Source of the DNA: Dysgonomonas sp. HDW5A
GTDB lineage: Bacteria > Bacteroidota > Bacteroidia > Bacteroidales > Dysgonomonadaceae
Assembly: GCF_011299555.1 (NCBI RefSeq)
Contig: NZ_CP049857.1
Location: 4,234,356-4,298,355, forward strand
Length of the DNA stretch: 64,000 nucleotides
Reading direction: 5' to 3'
Shown: positions 10,401 through 18,722 of the stretch, piece after piece
Layout: each line of letters starts with the position of its first letter
Position numbering within the stretch: position 1 is the stretch's first letter
Notes under the pieces: generated by a model
Databases searched by the model: none
Told to the model about the DNA's origin: nothing
Seen by the model: the letters and a program-made list of their open reading frames with translations, nothing else
Made by a program: the position numbers and the translations under genes

Positions 10401-12346
10401 ACAATACGGGTAGCCTGTGTCGTATCATCAATCTTTAGGCTATTCAGAATGTCAATCAGCAGTTCCAGTTCTGACGAAATCGATTTGCAATTAGTATCAA
10501 TCTTATTGGCGTCAATAACTTTTGTAACCAATTGGACTTGTTCTTTTTCGATACGAACCTTTTCTTCATAAGGGAATAACGCCTCATCTCGAAGAAGAAA
10601 TTCTACCGTTCTATCCGATAGTTTTCCATTAGTGGCAGCTAATTGCTCTTTAAGATCATTGACATTATTTAAGTCAATGTATTTGACATTAGCCAATTCA
10701 ATAACTTCACCTTGCAACTTGCGTGTTTCAGCTAACGATTTAACTAACTTATCTAGTGTATCAAACTTTGCATTCTTGATACTAAACAACAAGCCTTCTA
10801 CTTTCTCTTGAATAGCAATCAAAACAGCCAACGAATGTCGCTTTTGCTCCTGAACCTTTTCAAATTCATCAATAGCTGTATTAGCTATTTCTTTTATCTG
10901 AACAAGAGGCTCGGCTATCGAATATATTTCCTTGTTGGATGCCCAGAAAAAAGCATCTACAATATCGTTTGACTTCTTTACAATATCGCTGTACAATCCT
11001 TCATAAGAGTCTTCCTTATTTATAAGATAAATCACCTCCTGACATTCTGCCATTGCTTTCACAATATCCTTATTACCTATTTTATAAAGTAAGTTATCGG
11101 TCTTCTCGATATTTTCAATTAACTCTCTCTGATAGGGTGTTTTCCAGATTTGTACCTGATGATGCTTTGTTGCTTCATTTTCGGAACGAAAATATATTAA
11201 CGAGCCATCCTTAAAAAAAGTAAAGCCATTACATACAATGGGAGTTTCAACTTGCTGCCTAATTATATTATACGACATCAAGACATAAATATTCCGTTCG
11301 TTTTGATAGAAAATAAACAAATAATCTTCACCATTAGGAGAGGGTATTTTTCGAATAAATTCAAGATCTGTCAATTCACTCTCAAAAACTTTGTACTCTC
11401 CATTCTGCAAATAATATCCATTAGGGAATATTACCCCATGATTATCGGGTAATAATACCCCAATATCATTTAATGCCTTTATATTATGTACCTCTTTTGT
11501 TCGGGTATTAAATACAAAGGCTCTAAAATCCTCCTGATAAGGTTTTATTCGAATTAGGATTAAATTACCCAAATCAGCATAATAATACTCAGCATCATCC
11601 AATTGCTGATCTTTGTTCTCTACAGCTTCCGAATATATACCTTTTCCTGTTTGCGTATTATCTTCTATCTTAAAAGTAATATCGCCGCCCATGGCTTCAA
11701 TAAATACTTTATCCTTAATAGAAATATGTGGATAAACCCCTAAACGACGATCTTCCAGCGTGGTCTTAATCCATTTGAATTCATGCTGAGGAGCTTTAGT
11801 CACCTCATGAATACTCCTGTCATCCTGATAAATGAGTTTATTTCCTTTAATCAGCCATTTAAAAGCTTTAGCGTCAGCTACAGTTTTTCCGGTTTGAAAA
11901 ATCATATACAGATAATTCTCCGTTCTTCTGTATCTTGAGAAAATAGAATCGCGATAGTATTTATAGAGATTATTGTAGTCGTTAATAAAATCTGGATTGC
12001 TGATTAGCTCCAAGGGCTGCGGTATAAACTGATTGTCTTCAAATAAGTATATACTAAAAACGTCACTTAGCTGAATATCCGAACGCAATCCGAAATGAAC
12101 GTTATAGCCGAAAATACATAGATTATCAAGAGCCATAATACCTCTTGATACACAATTATTCTCGGTACTGATGCGCTGATTGGCAATCAAAGAAAAATCA
12201 GTTGTATTAAATACTTCCTTGCGGGCTTCGTTTAACTGATTCAAGCGCTTTTGAAGTTCTTCGCGCTGAGTCAGTAAACGTTTTCTTATTATCTCATATG
12301 TTCCTGCATCAAGTGTCTCAGCAGATCTATCCTCTGTGTCTTGCAT
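7481..12346 (-). CDS. Giant DUF3686-type AAA+ ATPase (annotated elsewhere as DNA repair ATPase)
   Basis: A 1621-aa protein. The N-terminal half is a long non-enzymatic region, including coiled-coil stretches around residues 450-850. The ATPase is C-terminal: Walker A PPGYGKTT with K1265, Walker B MLYLDDIQH with D1327-D1328, and a sensor-like asparagine in MAGNPYTESGDKF. The architecture matches the DUF3686/AAA family, which in many Gram-negative bacteria is encoded beside flotillin, an OB-fold membrane protein and PspA. The DNA-repair label is a database name with little support here; a remodelling role on a membrane flotillin/PspA assembly is a better inference from context. It is the last gene of its operon, 91 bp after the flotillin gene. 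Confidence 0.85.
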   Translation of the reverse strand: MQDTEDRSAETLDAGTYEIIRKRLLTQREELQKRLNQLNEARKEVFNTTDFSLIANQRISTENNCVSRGIMALDNLCIFGYNVHFGLRSDIQLSDVFSIYLFEDNQFIPQPLELISNPDFINDYNNLYKYYRDSIFSRYRRTENYLYMIFQTGKTVADAKAFKWLIKGNKLIYQDDRSIHEVTKAPQHEFKWIKTTLEDRRLGVYPHISIKDKVFIEAMGGDITFKIEDNTQTGKGIYSEAVENKDQQLDDAEYYYADLGNLILIRIKPYQEDFRAFVFNTRTKEVHNIKALNDIGVLLPDNHGVIFPNGYYLQNGEYKVFESELTDLEFIRKIPSPNGEDYLFIFYQNERNIYVLMSYNIIRQQVETPIVCNGFTFFKDGSLIYFRSENEATKHHQVQIWKTPYQRELIENIEKTDNLLYKIGNKDIVKAMAECQEVIYLINKEDSYEGLYSDIVKKSNDIVDAFFWASNKEIYSIAEPLVQIKEIANTAIDEFEKVQEQKRHSLAVLIAIQEKVEGLLFSIKNAKFDTLDKLVKSLAETRKLQGEVIELANVKYIDLNNVNDLKEQLAATNGKLSDRTVEFLLRDEALFPYEEKVRIEKEQVQLVTKVIDANKIDTNCKSISSELELLIDILNSLKIDDTTQATRIVEKISVIFSSLNEVRAQLKRQIDSLKNKESVADFRAQLTLLEQSIVNFLDLATSPEKCDEYFTKVSVQVEELESKFADFDEFIIKISDKRSELVKAFDGKKAQLIEQINKRTSALEQIGLRILKNVENKAQSFKTKEEIQAFFSTDLMIDKIRKLIEELKELGDVSKAENLENSLKTSLEDSLRILKDKNELFVDGENIISLGSYKFAVNRQSLDLTVVRKEDRLFYHLTGTSFYHELKENEIYKHKDLWEQEIVSENSKVYRSEYLAYLAFLERQKSKDFDLNDFISKRVEQNYSESYLKGVHDYDALHIFRCLESVHYQLGVLAYPPRLRVAAQLFWYMMKAEEKEHLSKLISSANIVLKAFPGSTNYQYVIDRIIGLFKSWNTYFTVPIGFEQQIANYLFEEFSDLMSLSYSKQSENLRKFFVEYLDKNKLSNNFEEDVRNESFNPVDRFYLVQNWLKSFVELSDDYSLYNKYVEETACLLLLKNQSYSLTIASDILDVNELRGSHGVMDNGHYVIDYHEFIRKMRSFTLDNVPAYNRFSELKERLVSDYKKTLKVHELNPKVLTSFVRNKLINEVYLPLIGSNLTKQLGVAGENKRTSRMGMLLLVSPPGYGKTTLMEYLAKTMGLNFVKINGPTIGHSITSIDPAEAKTSGAREELKKINLAFEMADNVMLYLDDIQHCSSEFLQKFISLADGQRKMDGIFEGESKTYDLRGKRFCVIMAGNPYTESGDKFQIPDMLANRADVYNLGDVIGTSDHLFKLSLLENAIIENPYLQKIAGRSFSDFYNLIEYIESRSEDMPDLEGNYTQQDVDDFIAVAKSSLKVRDIVLKVNQNYISSAATQDAYRVEPPFKLQGSYRNMNKMVCQIVPLMNQKEVEELILSHYISEAQTLTSDSESNLLRLKEIAGQLTFSEVERWKHIKEVFNKNNKLAGISKDNEIGQVIAQLAQFNDNLDGIKKVLKYTGNNNLEL

Positions 12347-12387
12347 ATACTGTTTTTCAAATGAAATTATCTCATCGGATTAATTAA

Positions 12388-12418
12388 GCAGAGATGCGAT
12401 GTTTTATCACATCTCTGC
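12388..12418 (-). promoter_or_regulatory. Intercistronic hairpin between flotillin and ATPase genes
   Basis: A perfect 9-bp stem (GCAGAGATG with CATCTCTGC) encloses a 13-base loop in the 91-bp spacer. On the minus strand it is followed by an AT stretch without a clean U run, so it may attenuate, process or stabilise mRNA rather than end it. A second hairpin flanks the other side of the flotillin gene at 14668-14689. Confidence 0.5.
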
Positions 12419-12437
12419 AAGAAAAAGACAAAGTCGT

Positions 12438-14624
12438 TTATGATAACTTCTTATTGGATATCCCCAATGAATTTGACATATTAAGCAGATTGCTCAAAAA
12501 TCCTTTATCCTCACTCTCGGTACTTTGACTTTGCATTTTCAAGATAAGACCTGCAATACTCAGATTTTTAATATCTTCTGTTGATATATTGAATTTATTC
12601 ACATAATATCTGATTCTGTCAAATAATTCACCTTCGGAACCATTTCCAATCAATGCTTTCTTTATTTGCTGAATATTTTCACTCTTATTCACCAAACTAT
12701 CAAACCCTTTTGCATTTGAAACTTGCTTCACAATATTTTCGAAGAACATGGTCTCTCCACCAACGATATCGATATCAGCAGATTTCAATGCCTCTGACAA
12801 TACCTGTGCCTGTGCATCGGCAATATCTTTTTGGATATTGATTTGTGCCATTTCAACATCTTTTTCTTTTTGTAACTGCAATTTGAATTCTTCGTGGTCT
12901 TTTCCTGCACCATCCAGTTTTTTCATTGCTGTCGCTTTTTCTTCTATACCCGTAGCTTCGGCTAGAGCTTTTTCTTTGGAAACTTCGGCTTCCATAAGAC
13001 CTTCCTTACGTCTAGCCTCTGCTTTTGCTTCTATTCCTGCAGCTTCGGCTATCGATGTTTTCTCTATAATACTGGCTTGTCCGGTAGCAGAAGCAAATGC
13101 TTTTTCTCTTGTGATTTCAGCATCTACCAATCCATCTTTTCGCTTGGCCTCAGCTCTGGTTTCGATGCTGTAAGCTTCGGCTTTTGCTTTCTTCTCAATA
13201 ATAGAAGCTTCTACAATACCTTGTTTCTCTTCAGCATCTGCTTTGGCTTTCATGATTTCTGCTTCCGCTAAACCATAAGTAGCATCTTCTTTTGCCTGAG
13301 CTTCGGCTAAAATTTTCCTTGCTTCGGCTTGTTTTGTTGACGCTTCTTTTTTTGCATCCGCATCTATCAACAATTGTTTAGCTCTTTCTTCTGCCGCTTT
13401 TTTATCAGCCTCGGCTCCTTTTACGGTTTTAATTAATTTCTCTTCCGCTTCCTGAGCAGCCATAGTTATACCTACTTGTTTCTGACGGTCTACCTCCCTG
13501 AAAGCTTCAATATCTTTGATATTTTGTTTTTCCTCAACTACTCCTTTTTCGAGCTGGACACGCTCACGGATTACATCCTGAATATTTTTCTTCTCAACTT
13601 CCAGAACACGTTCTTTTTCAATTTGAGCCAAAGTCACTATTCGTTCTCTTTCCGTTTGTTCTAATGCACGATCTTTTTCTACACGTTCCTTTTCGATTGC
13701 TTCTGTTCTTTCTTTATTTTTTTCAGCAATAATTATCTGACGGCGCTTATTTTCTTCCTGTATTGCCAAACTTTCGTCTGTTGATATTCTTACAGTTTCA
13801 GACTTCAATCGCTCTTCTTCTCTTACTTTCTGAATCTCGGCTTCTTCACGAGATTTCACATTATCTATCTCTCTCTTTTGTTTCTCTTCTTTTTCAGCTA
13901 ATTGTCTTTCCAATTCGAGAATCGCTTCACGTGCTTCAACATTTTGCTTTTTTATAACTTTTTCTTCTTCTCTGCGAATTAAATTCGCATTGATATTCTG
14001 AGCAGCGGTCAACTCGGTAATCTTGCGGATACCTTCCGAGTCGAGAATATTTTCAGCACTCATATATTTCATCTCTGTTTGCTCCAGATAATCTATCGCA
14101 CAGTCATCCAAAATATAACCATTCAAATCGGTACCTATAATATTTATGATTTCGTCTCTAAATTCTCTACGGGCTTCATATAATTCTATAAAATCGAACT
14201 TTTTACCTACCGTTTTTAAGGCTTCCGAAAACTTGGCTTCAAATATATTTTTAAGTGTTTCTGAGTCACTGGCACGTTCACAGCCCAGTGTTTGAGCTAC
14301 ATTGATGACATCATTTACTGATTTATTGACCCGAACAAAGAAAGCAACCTTAATATCTGCTCGAATATTGTCTTTACAAATCAATCCGTCATGCTGCATT
14401 CTTTCTATTTGAAGTTTTTTGACTGAAATATCCATTATTTCCATTTTATGGAAAATAGGAACTACATACATTCCTTTATTAAAGGCAACATTAGTTCCAC
14501 CGACACCGGTACGAACGATAGCCTTACCTTGAGGTATTTTTTTATAAAATGATGCTAAAATGCCTAAAAGCACAAGCAAAACAAACAGGACTGAGCCTAC
14601 AAGAATGATAATAATGTGTTCCAT
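12438..14624 (-). CDS. Flotillin/SPFH-family protein, YqiK type
   Basis: A 728-aa membrane scaffold protein. Residues about 3-27 are one hydrophobic helix, followed by an SPFH/Band-7 domain to about residue 200. A very long charged coiled coil (about 210-600) has imperfect repeats of the form AEA-x-x-IE-x-KA-x-AEA, as in flotillins. Flotillins of this type organise membrane microdomains, with YqiK being the E. coli relative. The neighbours are an NfeD-type OB-fold protein and a PspA protein, partners known from YqiJ/YqiK-like loci. The C-terminal 100 residues are globular and of unknown role. Confidence 0.88.
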   Translation of the reverse strand: MEHIIIILVGSVLFVLLVLLGILASFYKKIPQGKAIVRTGVGGTNVAFNKGMYVVPIFHKMEIMDISVKKLQIERMQHDGLICKDNIRADIKVAFFVRVNKSVNDVINVAQTLGCERASDSETLKNIFEAKFSEALKTVGKKFDFIELYEARREFRDEIINIIGTDLNGYILDDCAIDYLEQTEMKYMSAENILDSEGIRKITELTAAQNINANLIRREEEKVIKKQNVEAREAILELERQLAEKEEKQKREIDNVKSREEAEIQKVREEERLKSETVRISTDESLAIQEENKRRQIIIAEKNKERTEAIEKERVEKDRALEQTERERIVTLAQIEKERVLEVEKKNIQDVIRERVQLEKGVVEEKQNIKDIEAFREVDRQKQVGITMAAQEAEEKLIKTVKGAEADKKAAEERAKQLLIDADAKKEASTKQAEARKILAEAQAKEDATYGLAEAEIMKAKADAEEKQGIVEASIIEKKAKAEAYSIETRAEAKRKDGLVDAEITREKAFASATGQASIIEKTSIAEAAGIEAKAEARRKEGLMEAEVSKEKALAEATGIEEKATAMKKLDGAGKDHEEFKLQLQKEKDVEMAQINIQKDIADAQAQVLSEALKSADIDIVGGETMFFENIVKQVSNAKGFDSLVNKSENIQQIKKALIGNGSEGELFDRIRYYVNKFNISTEDIKNLSIAGLILKMQSQSTESEDKGFLSNLLNMSNSLGISNKKLS

Positions 14625-14667
14625 AAAGGTTTTTTATTTATTTAGTTAGAATTATTCATGTGTTGCT

Positions 14668-14689
14668 GATTACAAATAGGTTTGTAATC
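14668..14689 (-). promoter_or_regulatory. Hairpin directly after the nfeD-like stop codon
   Basis: A perfect 9-bp inverted repeat (GATTACAAA, TAGG, TTTGTAATC) abuts the stop codon of the upstream NfeD-like gene (tta at 14690-14692). It is inside the operon, so a 3'-end stabiliser or processing site is more likely than a terminator. Confidence 0.5.
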
Positions 14690-15388
14690 TTAATAAGTAT
14701 CTTTAATTACATAGTATATATGTTTATCGGGTACTTCTTCGGTGATTATTACCGTGTCTCCATATTTAATAGGTTCTCCATTAAGACTAATAACATTTAA
14801 CTTAATCGGGTTTCTATTTACCAGAAATTCAGCAGTCCCCACTTTCTGTCCCTCTATATTAGAAAGCATTTTACCTGAGCATCCAAAGAAGTCTGTAGCT
14901 TCTTCTCCCTGATAATTTATCTCTTTAAAAAGTTTTGCCATAGGAGTGGTTGCCACCTTTGTCAAAAAAAATCCAACAATGACCAAAGGTAATAATACAA
15001 AAACTGACCTCCATCCTAAATGATCAACATGAAAGAAATGTGTTGTAATGAGTGACCCTATCCATAATAGAAAAATAAAAGTGGATAATACCAACATAAA
15101 AGGCACTTGTCCTACGTTTATAAATGACAAACATTTTAACAGTATTCCCTGAGGAACTTTCTCTACTACAATATGACTATCGGTATCCACATCCGCTACA
15201 TCAATTTCAATATCGGGAACTTCAACATCGACATCTACTTCCGGTGAAAAGTTAATATCCAAATCAATATCATCAAAACCAATGCCTCCGATCAGGACAA
15301 ATAACCAATAAATAGCTATCACTAACATCAACACGGTCATGATCCCGTTAGGAAGTGGGTGAAATAAAGTATATAAAAAGTCTGTCAT
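14690..15388 (-). CDS. OB-fold membrane protein, YqiJ/NfeD-like
   Basis: A 232-aa protein with hydrophobic helices near residues 12-36, 95-118 and 126-148, then a C-terminal beta-rich OB-fold-like region (about 165-228). Such proteins partner SPFH/flotillin proteins in NfeD/YuaF and YqiJ systems. Between helix 1 and helix 2 lies a strikingly acidic Asp/Val/Ile segment (about residues 38-73) with alternating DVDV/EVPDIEIDV character, reported separately as a finding. It lies 19 bases after the PspA gene. Confidence 0.82.
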   Translation of the reverse strand: MTDFLYTLFHPLPNGIMTVLMLVIAIYWLFVLIGGIGFDDIDLDINFSPEVDVDVEVPDIEIDVADVDTDSHIVVEKVPQGILLKCLSFINVGQVPFMLVLSTFIFLLWIGSLITTHFFHVDHLGWRSVFVLLPLVIVGFFLTKVATTPMAKLFKEINYQGEEATDFFGCSGKMLSNIEGQKVGTAEFLVNRNPIKLNVISLNGEPIKYGDTVIITEEVPDKHIYYVIKDTY

Positions 15389-15406
15389 TGTACTATTTTT
15401 AGAGTA

Positions 15407-16108
15407 TTATTGCATTCCCAATTTTCGCTTAATCTCATCAAGCTCCGAATCTACATTTTGCTCATTCGCTCCAATCGCTATATCTATTTCGTCATCAACA
15501 GAAATATTACATTTATTCAATGCAGCATAAGCCTGAAACAACGCGTCCTCTTCCGCAATTTTTTCTTTTATTCGCTCCAACATATTTAAAGTGCTGTCAC
15601 TATCTATTTTAGCCATTTGCTTATTCACTTCTTGAGTAACTTTACTTATACGGATTTTCGCCTTTAGAGTTTTCAGCTCATTTTCCCACTTGGTAATATT
15701 AAACTTAAGTATTTCAATATTTTTCTGAATATCCGATGCTATATTTTCATGCTCAATACGCTGCACATCCAGTTCATTTATTTCTGAAATCAATTGCTCT
15801 TTGCGAAGCAAAGCTTCCTTTGCCAATCTTTCTGCTTGAGCTATATCAATGTCTCCATTCTGAGCTTTCGAAATCAGTATAACAGCCTTATTCCCATAAT
15901 CCTGAGCCTCTGATCTTTTTTTCTCTTTTTCGTTTTTAGCACGGATGACCATTGCTTTAACCTTCGCTAAAGACTCTAAAGTTAGAGTCAGATTCTCTTT
16001 CATTTCCACAATCCCGGTCTCCGTAATTTGTACAGGATCTTCAACGCCATCTAATACCGCATGTATCTCAGCCTGACCAATTCTAAATAGTCTTTTGAAT
16101 ATATTCAT
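15407..16108 (-). CDS. PspA/IM30 family protein
   Basis: A 233-aa, almost wholly alpha-helical coiled-coil protein. The N-terminal signature MNIFKRLFRIGQAEIHAVLD is the amphipathic membrane-binding helix of the PspA/IM30/Vipp1 family, which forms ESCRT-III-like polymers on stressed membranes. It lies 4 bases after the ybjN-like gene and 18 before the nfeD-like gene, clearly in one transcript. No PspF or PspBC homologues are nearby, so regulation must differ from the enterobacterial Psp system. Confidence 0.88.
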   Translation of the reverse strand: MNIFKRLFRIGQAEIHAVLDGVEDPVQITETGIVEMKENLTLTLESLAKVKAMVIRAKNEKEKKRSEAQDYGNKAVILISKAQNGDIDIAQAERLAKEALLRKEQLISEINELDVQRIEHENIASDIQKNIEILKFNITKWENELKTLKAKIRISKVTQEVNKQMAKIDSDSTLNMLERIKEKIAEEDALFQAYAALNKCNISVDDEIDIAIGANEQNVDSELDEIKRKLGMQ

Positions 16109-16112
16109 AATC

Positions 16113-16511
16113 TTATTTTTTAGCGAACTCTATAATTTGCTCGTAATACTCACTCAGCAACAACCCCAAAGAATTTAAGGCTCCTTCAAACTCATTTATA
16201 CCCATATTTTCTATCTGCATGGTATATCTGAATATAACTTTCGTTCCATCTTCATTCAAAACAAATCCTCCATGTATAATATCCCTATTCTTAATTAATA
16301 AAGATTTCAGAATTTCTTTATCATCATTCTTCAATGTGAAAATAAATTGTTCTATAATAAGAATAGGAGGAGCTACTCCAATAATCAAATTCTTGATTCC
16401 ATCGGCTTCACTTTCTATACAGAATACGCCTTTAGCTTCATCGTGATACGTAATCGAATAGCCCAACTTCAAAATATATGTTTCTATCTTTTTAAAATAC
16501 ATATCATTCAT
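16113..16511 (-). CDS. YbjN-like small protein
   Basis: A 132-aa protein of the YbjN/CesT-like alpha-beta fold, suggested by length, the hydrophobic pattern and the family's frequent presence beside PspA/flotillin/DUF3686 loci. Such domains resemble secretion chaperones, but no enzyme motif is present and no function is demonstrated. It is the first gene of the five-gene operon, 147 bp from the divergent regulator. Confidence 0.65.
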   Translation of the reverse strand: MNDMYFKKIETYILKLGYSITYHDEAKGVFCIESEADGIKNLIIGVAPPILIIEQFIFTLKNDDKEILKSLLIKNRDIIHGGFVLNEDGTKVIFRYTMQIENMGINEFEGALNSLGLLLSEYYEQIIEFAKK

Positions 16512-16564
16512 TATATATAAGTAATAAACGTAGCTTGTTTCATTAAGAAATTATGAGGGCAAAA

Positions 16565-16614
16565 TTTGTATTCTGCTAATTAATATCCTATATTTGCTAA
16601 TATTTTTAGCTAAA
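16565..16614 (+). promoter_or_regulatory. Promoter and operator-like repeats upstream of the XRE regulator
   Basis: A textbook Bacteroidetes promoter reads rightward: -33 TTTG at 16565-16568, a 20-base spacer, and -7 TATATTTG at 16589-16596. Overlapping it are two direct TGCTAAT repeats (16574-16580 and 16595-16601, 21 bases apart, two helical turns). A palindrome TTTAGCTAAA lies at 16605-16614. Their placement over and just after the -7 box suggests operators for the adjacent regulator and shared control of the divergent operon (inference). Confidence 0.6.
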
Positions 16615-16658
16615 TTAGATAAATAATTTAACTATACAAACAAAAAATATATTTTTTT

Positions 16659-17333
16659 ATGAGTAAAGTTGGAAAAAATATAAAAAAAATAAGAAATGTA
16701 AAGGCTTTGAGTCAACAGGCATTTGCTGATTTATTTCAACTGACAAGAGGAAATATATCTTCATATGAAGAGTTTAGAGCCGAACCCAAAATAGAAATCA
16801 TTGTAAACATTGCTAAATATTTTGGCATTCCGTTAAATGACTTTATTTTGAAAGAATTATCAGTCAACGAACTCCTGCATTACAATACAGAGCTGGTATT
16901 AGAAACCGAGAAACTAAAGAAAACCCACCACTTTATAGAGGTTCCTTATGTATCTTCGTTAGATATTGTTGATTATGAAGCACATTACAATGACGAGAAC
17001 TTCATACACAATCTTCCCCATATTAGTATTCCGAGCAGTGCCAAGTCTAAATTGATAGCTATTGAGATACAAGATTCGGAATCGCTGCCTTTAGGTTTTA
17101 ACTTTAAGAATGGAGATATTCTAATTTATGAGCAAGTAATAAGAGAAAATATTCATAGAATAGAAAACAAACTCGGATTAATGGTCGATACTGATGGTAT
17201 AAAATCAGGTGTATATAAAGAACATGAAGGCAAAATATTTTTATCGCTTAATGAATGGGTAAAGTATCCTTTTGAAATAGACTCACCTGCTCATTATTGG
17301 TTGCTCAGGGCATTATTTACTCAAATTATATAA
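16659..17333 (+). CDS. XRE-family regulator with S24/LexA-like C-terminal domain
   Basis: A 224-aa protein. Residues about 6-62 form a Cro/CI-type helix-turn-helix (ALSQQAFADLF, then LTRGNISSYE). The C-terminal half (about 110-215) has the S24 peptidase-like pattern: IEIQDSESLPLG, FKNGDILIYEQ and then VYKEHEGKIFLSLN. A serine just before LPLG and a lysine in VYKE could be the Ser-Lys dyad, but alignment is uncertain, so self-cleavage is not assured. It is divergent from the PspA/flotillin operon and shares its 147-bp upstream region. Confidence 0.8.
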   Translation: MSKVGKNIKKIRNVKALSQQAFADLFQLTRGNISSYEEFRAEPKIEIIVNIAKYFGIPLNDFILKELSVNELLHYNTELVLETEKLKKTHHFIEVPYVSSLDIVDYEAHYNDENFIHNLPHISIPSSAKSKLIAIEIQDSESLPLGFNFKNGDILIYEQVIRENIHRIENKLGLMVDTDGIKSGVYKEHEGKIFLSLNEWVKYPFEIDSPAHYWLLRALFTQII

Positions 17334-17336
17334 TAG

Positions 17337-17364
17337 AAAGAACAATCCAAATGGATTGTTCTTT
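17337..17364. terminator. Bidirectional terminator between regulator and sdaA
   Basis: A perfect 12-bp stem (AAAGAACAATCC with GGATTGTTCTTT) and 4-base loop, with A and T runs at either side. It lies between the convergent 3' ends of the XRE gene and sdaA and can serve both strands. Confidence 0.8.
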
Positions 17365-17417
17365 TGTTATAATCAATTATAAATCGACGTTTATTAAAGG
17401 AACCGAAAACTCAAATA

Positions 17418-18623
17418 TCAATCTTCGTGATCGATATATTTAGCCAATCCCCCGTGCGAAGTTTCTTTATACAAACTTGGCAGATCATGTCCTGTCTCTT
17501 TCATTGTACGAACTACTTTATCAAAACTCACCATATGTTTTCCATCTGATAACATGGCATATGAACATGAGTCTAAAGCCCGTACCGCTGCAAAAGCATT
17601 TCGCTCAATACAGGGAACCTGCACTAATCCGCAAATAGGATCACAAGTTAAACCTAAATGATGCTCAAGTCCCATTTCAGCTGCATATTCAATTTGAGCA
17701 GTAGACCCGCCGAATAATTGAGCTCCCGCAGCAGCTGCCATGGCACAAGCTACTCCTATTTCACCCTGACAGCCAACCTCTGCTCCTGATACCGATGCAT
17801 TATTTTTAACGAGAGTCCCTATTAAGCCGGCAGTTATCAAAGCCCGTATAATCTTTTTATCACTAAAATCATGATGACTTGTGTGTAAATGGTATAAAAC
17901 AGCAGGCAATACACCGCATGAGCCACAAGTTGGAGCTGTAACCACTTCCCCACCCGATGCATTGGTTTCTGACATAGCTAAAGCATAAGCAAATAGCTGT
18001 GCTCTGCTTTTCATCGACCCTTGATATCCTTTTGATTTCACATAATACATAGAAGCCTTTCGCTGCAAGCCTAAGCCTCCGGGCAATACTCCTTCTTCAT
18101 CCAAGCCTTTTAATACCGCCGCCTTCATTACGTCCCACACATGACTCATATAATCAAAAATTTCGGGACCTTCTACATCTAAAACATATTCCCAAAAAGT
18201 TTTTCCCGTTTTTTGACACCAACCTAAAATTTGTGTCATTGTAGTCATATCATATAATGATTCTCTGGAGGTTTTAGTATTTTCATCTGCTAGATCGCCT
18301 CCACCAATACTATAAATAGTCCAACTATCTGTTATTTTCTTCTCAGCAGATAATGCATGAAGGATCATTCCGTTAGGATGAAAAGGCAGCTCTGTCTCGG
18401 GTTTCCATATAATCTCGACATTTTTAGGGGCAAACATAGCTTCAATAGCCACGTCTGTCATATGTCCTTTACCTGTAGCAGCCAAACTTCCATATAATTC
18501 AACCTGAAAAGATGTTGCATTTGGATTCTTTTCGTTAAAAATCTTAGCAGCATTACCAGGTCCCATCGTATGACTACTCGATGGACCAAACCCTATTTTG
18601 AAAATACTTTTTACAGATTCCAT
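17418..18623 (-). CDS. sdaA: L-serine dehydratase (ammonia-lyase), Fe-S type
   Basis: Converts L-serine to pyruvate and ammonia using a 4Fe-4S cluster. The N-terminal SIFKIGFGPSSSHTMGP is the family signature. Cysteines likely to hold the cluster are in PTCGSCGVLPA, VGCQGEIGVAC and TCDPICGLVQVPC. At 401 aa it is the single-chain form with alpha and beta domains fused. It has its own terminators on both sides and is probably monocistronic. Confidence 0.93.
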   Translation of the reverse strand: MESVKSIFKIGFGPSSSHTMGPGNAAKIFNEKNPNATSFQVELYGSLAATGKGHMTDVAIEAMFAPKNVEIIWKPETELPFHPNGMILHALSAEKKITDSWTIYSIGGGDLADENTKTSRESLYDMTTMTQILGWCQKTGKTFWEYVLDVEGPEIFDYMSHVWDVMKAAVLKGLDEEGVLPGGLGLQRKASMYYVKSKGYQGSMKSRAQLFAYALAMSETNASGGEVVTAPTCGSCGVLPAVLYHLHTSHHDFSDKKIIRALITAGLIGTLVKNNASVSGAEVGCQGEIGVACAMAAAAGAQLFGGSTAQIEYAAEMGLEHHLGLTCDPICGLVQVPCIERNAFAAVRALDSCSYAMLSDGKHMVSFDKVVRTMKETGHDLPSLYKETSHGGLAKYIDHED

Positions 18624-18722
18624 AAAGCGTCTATTTTGTTAGCAAAATTAATCATAAGATTATCACTTTGCAAGATGAATCAGATGTTATATAGTATACA
18701 ACAGACTTTTTATTTACAAAAA

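Noticed and set aside
9837..10571. 244-codon plus-strand frame within the DUF3686 gene
   Set aside because: Ser/Phe-rich low-complexity antisense of a coiled-coil region; no family features.
12748..13173. Long plus-strand frame opposite the flotillin coiled coil
   Set aside because: It arises from the Ala/Glu/Lys-rich repeats of the flotillin gene read backwards.
12900..13400. Tandem DNA repeat array
   Set aside because: Periodicity is at protein level (heptad-like Ala/Glu repeats) and the DNA copies are too diverged to be a repeat array.
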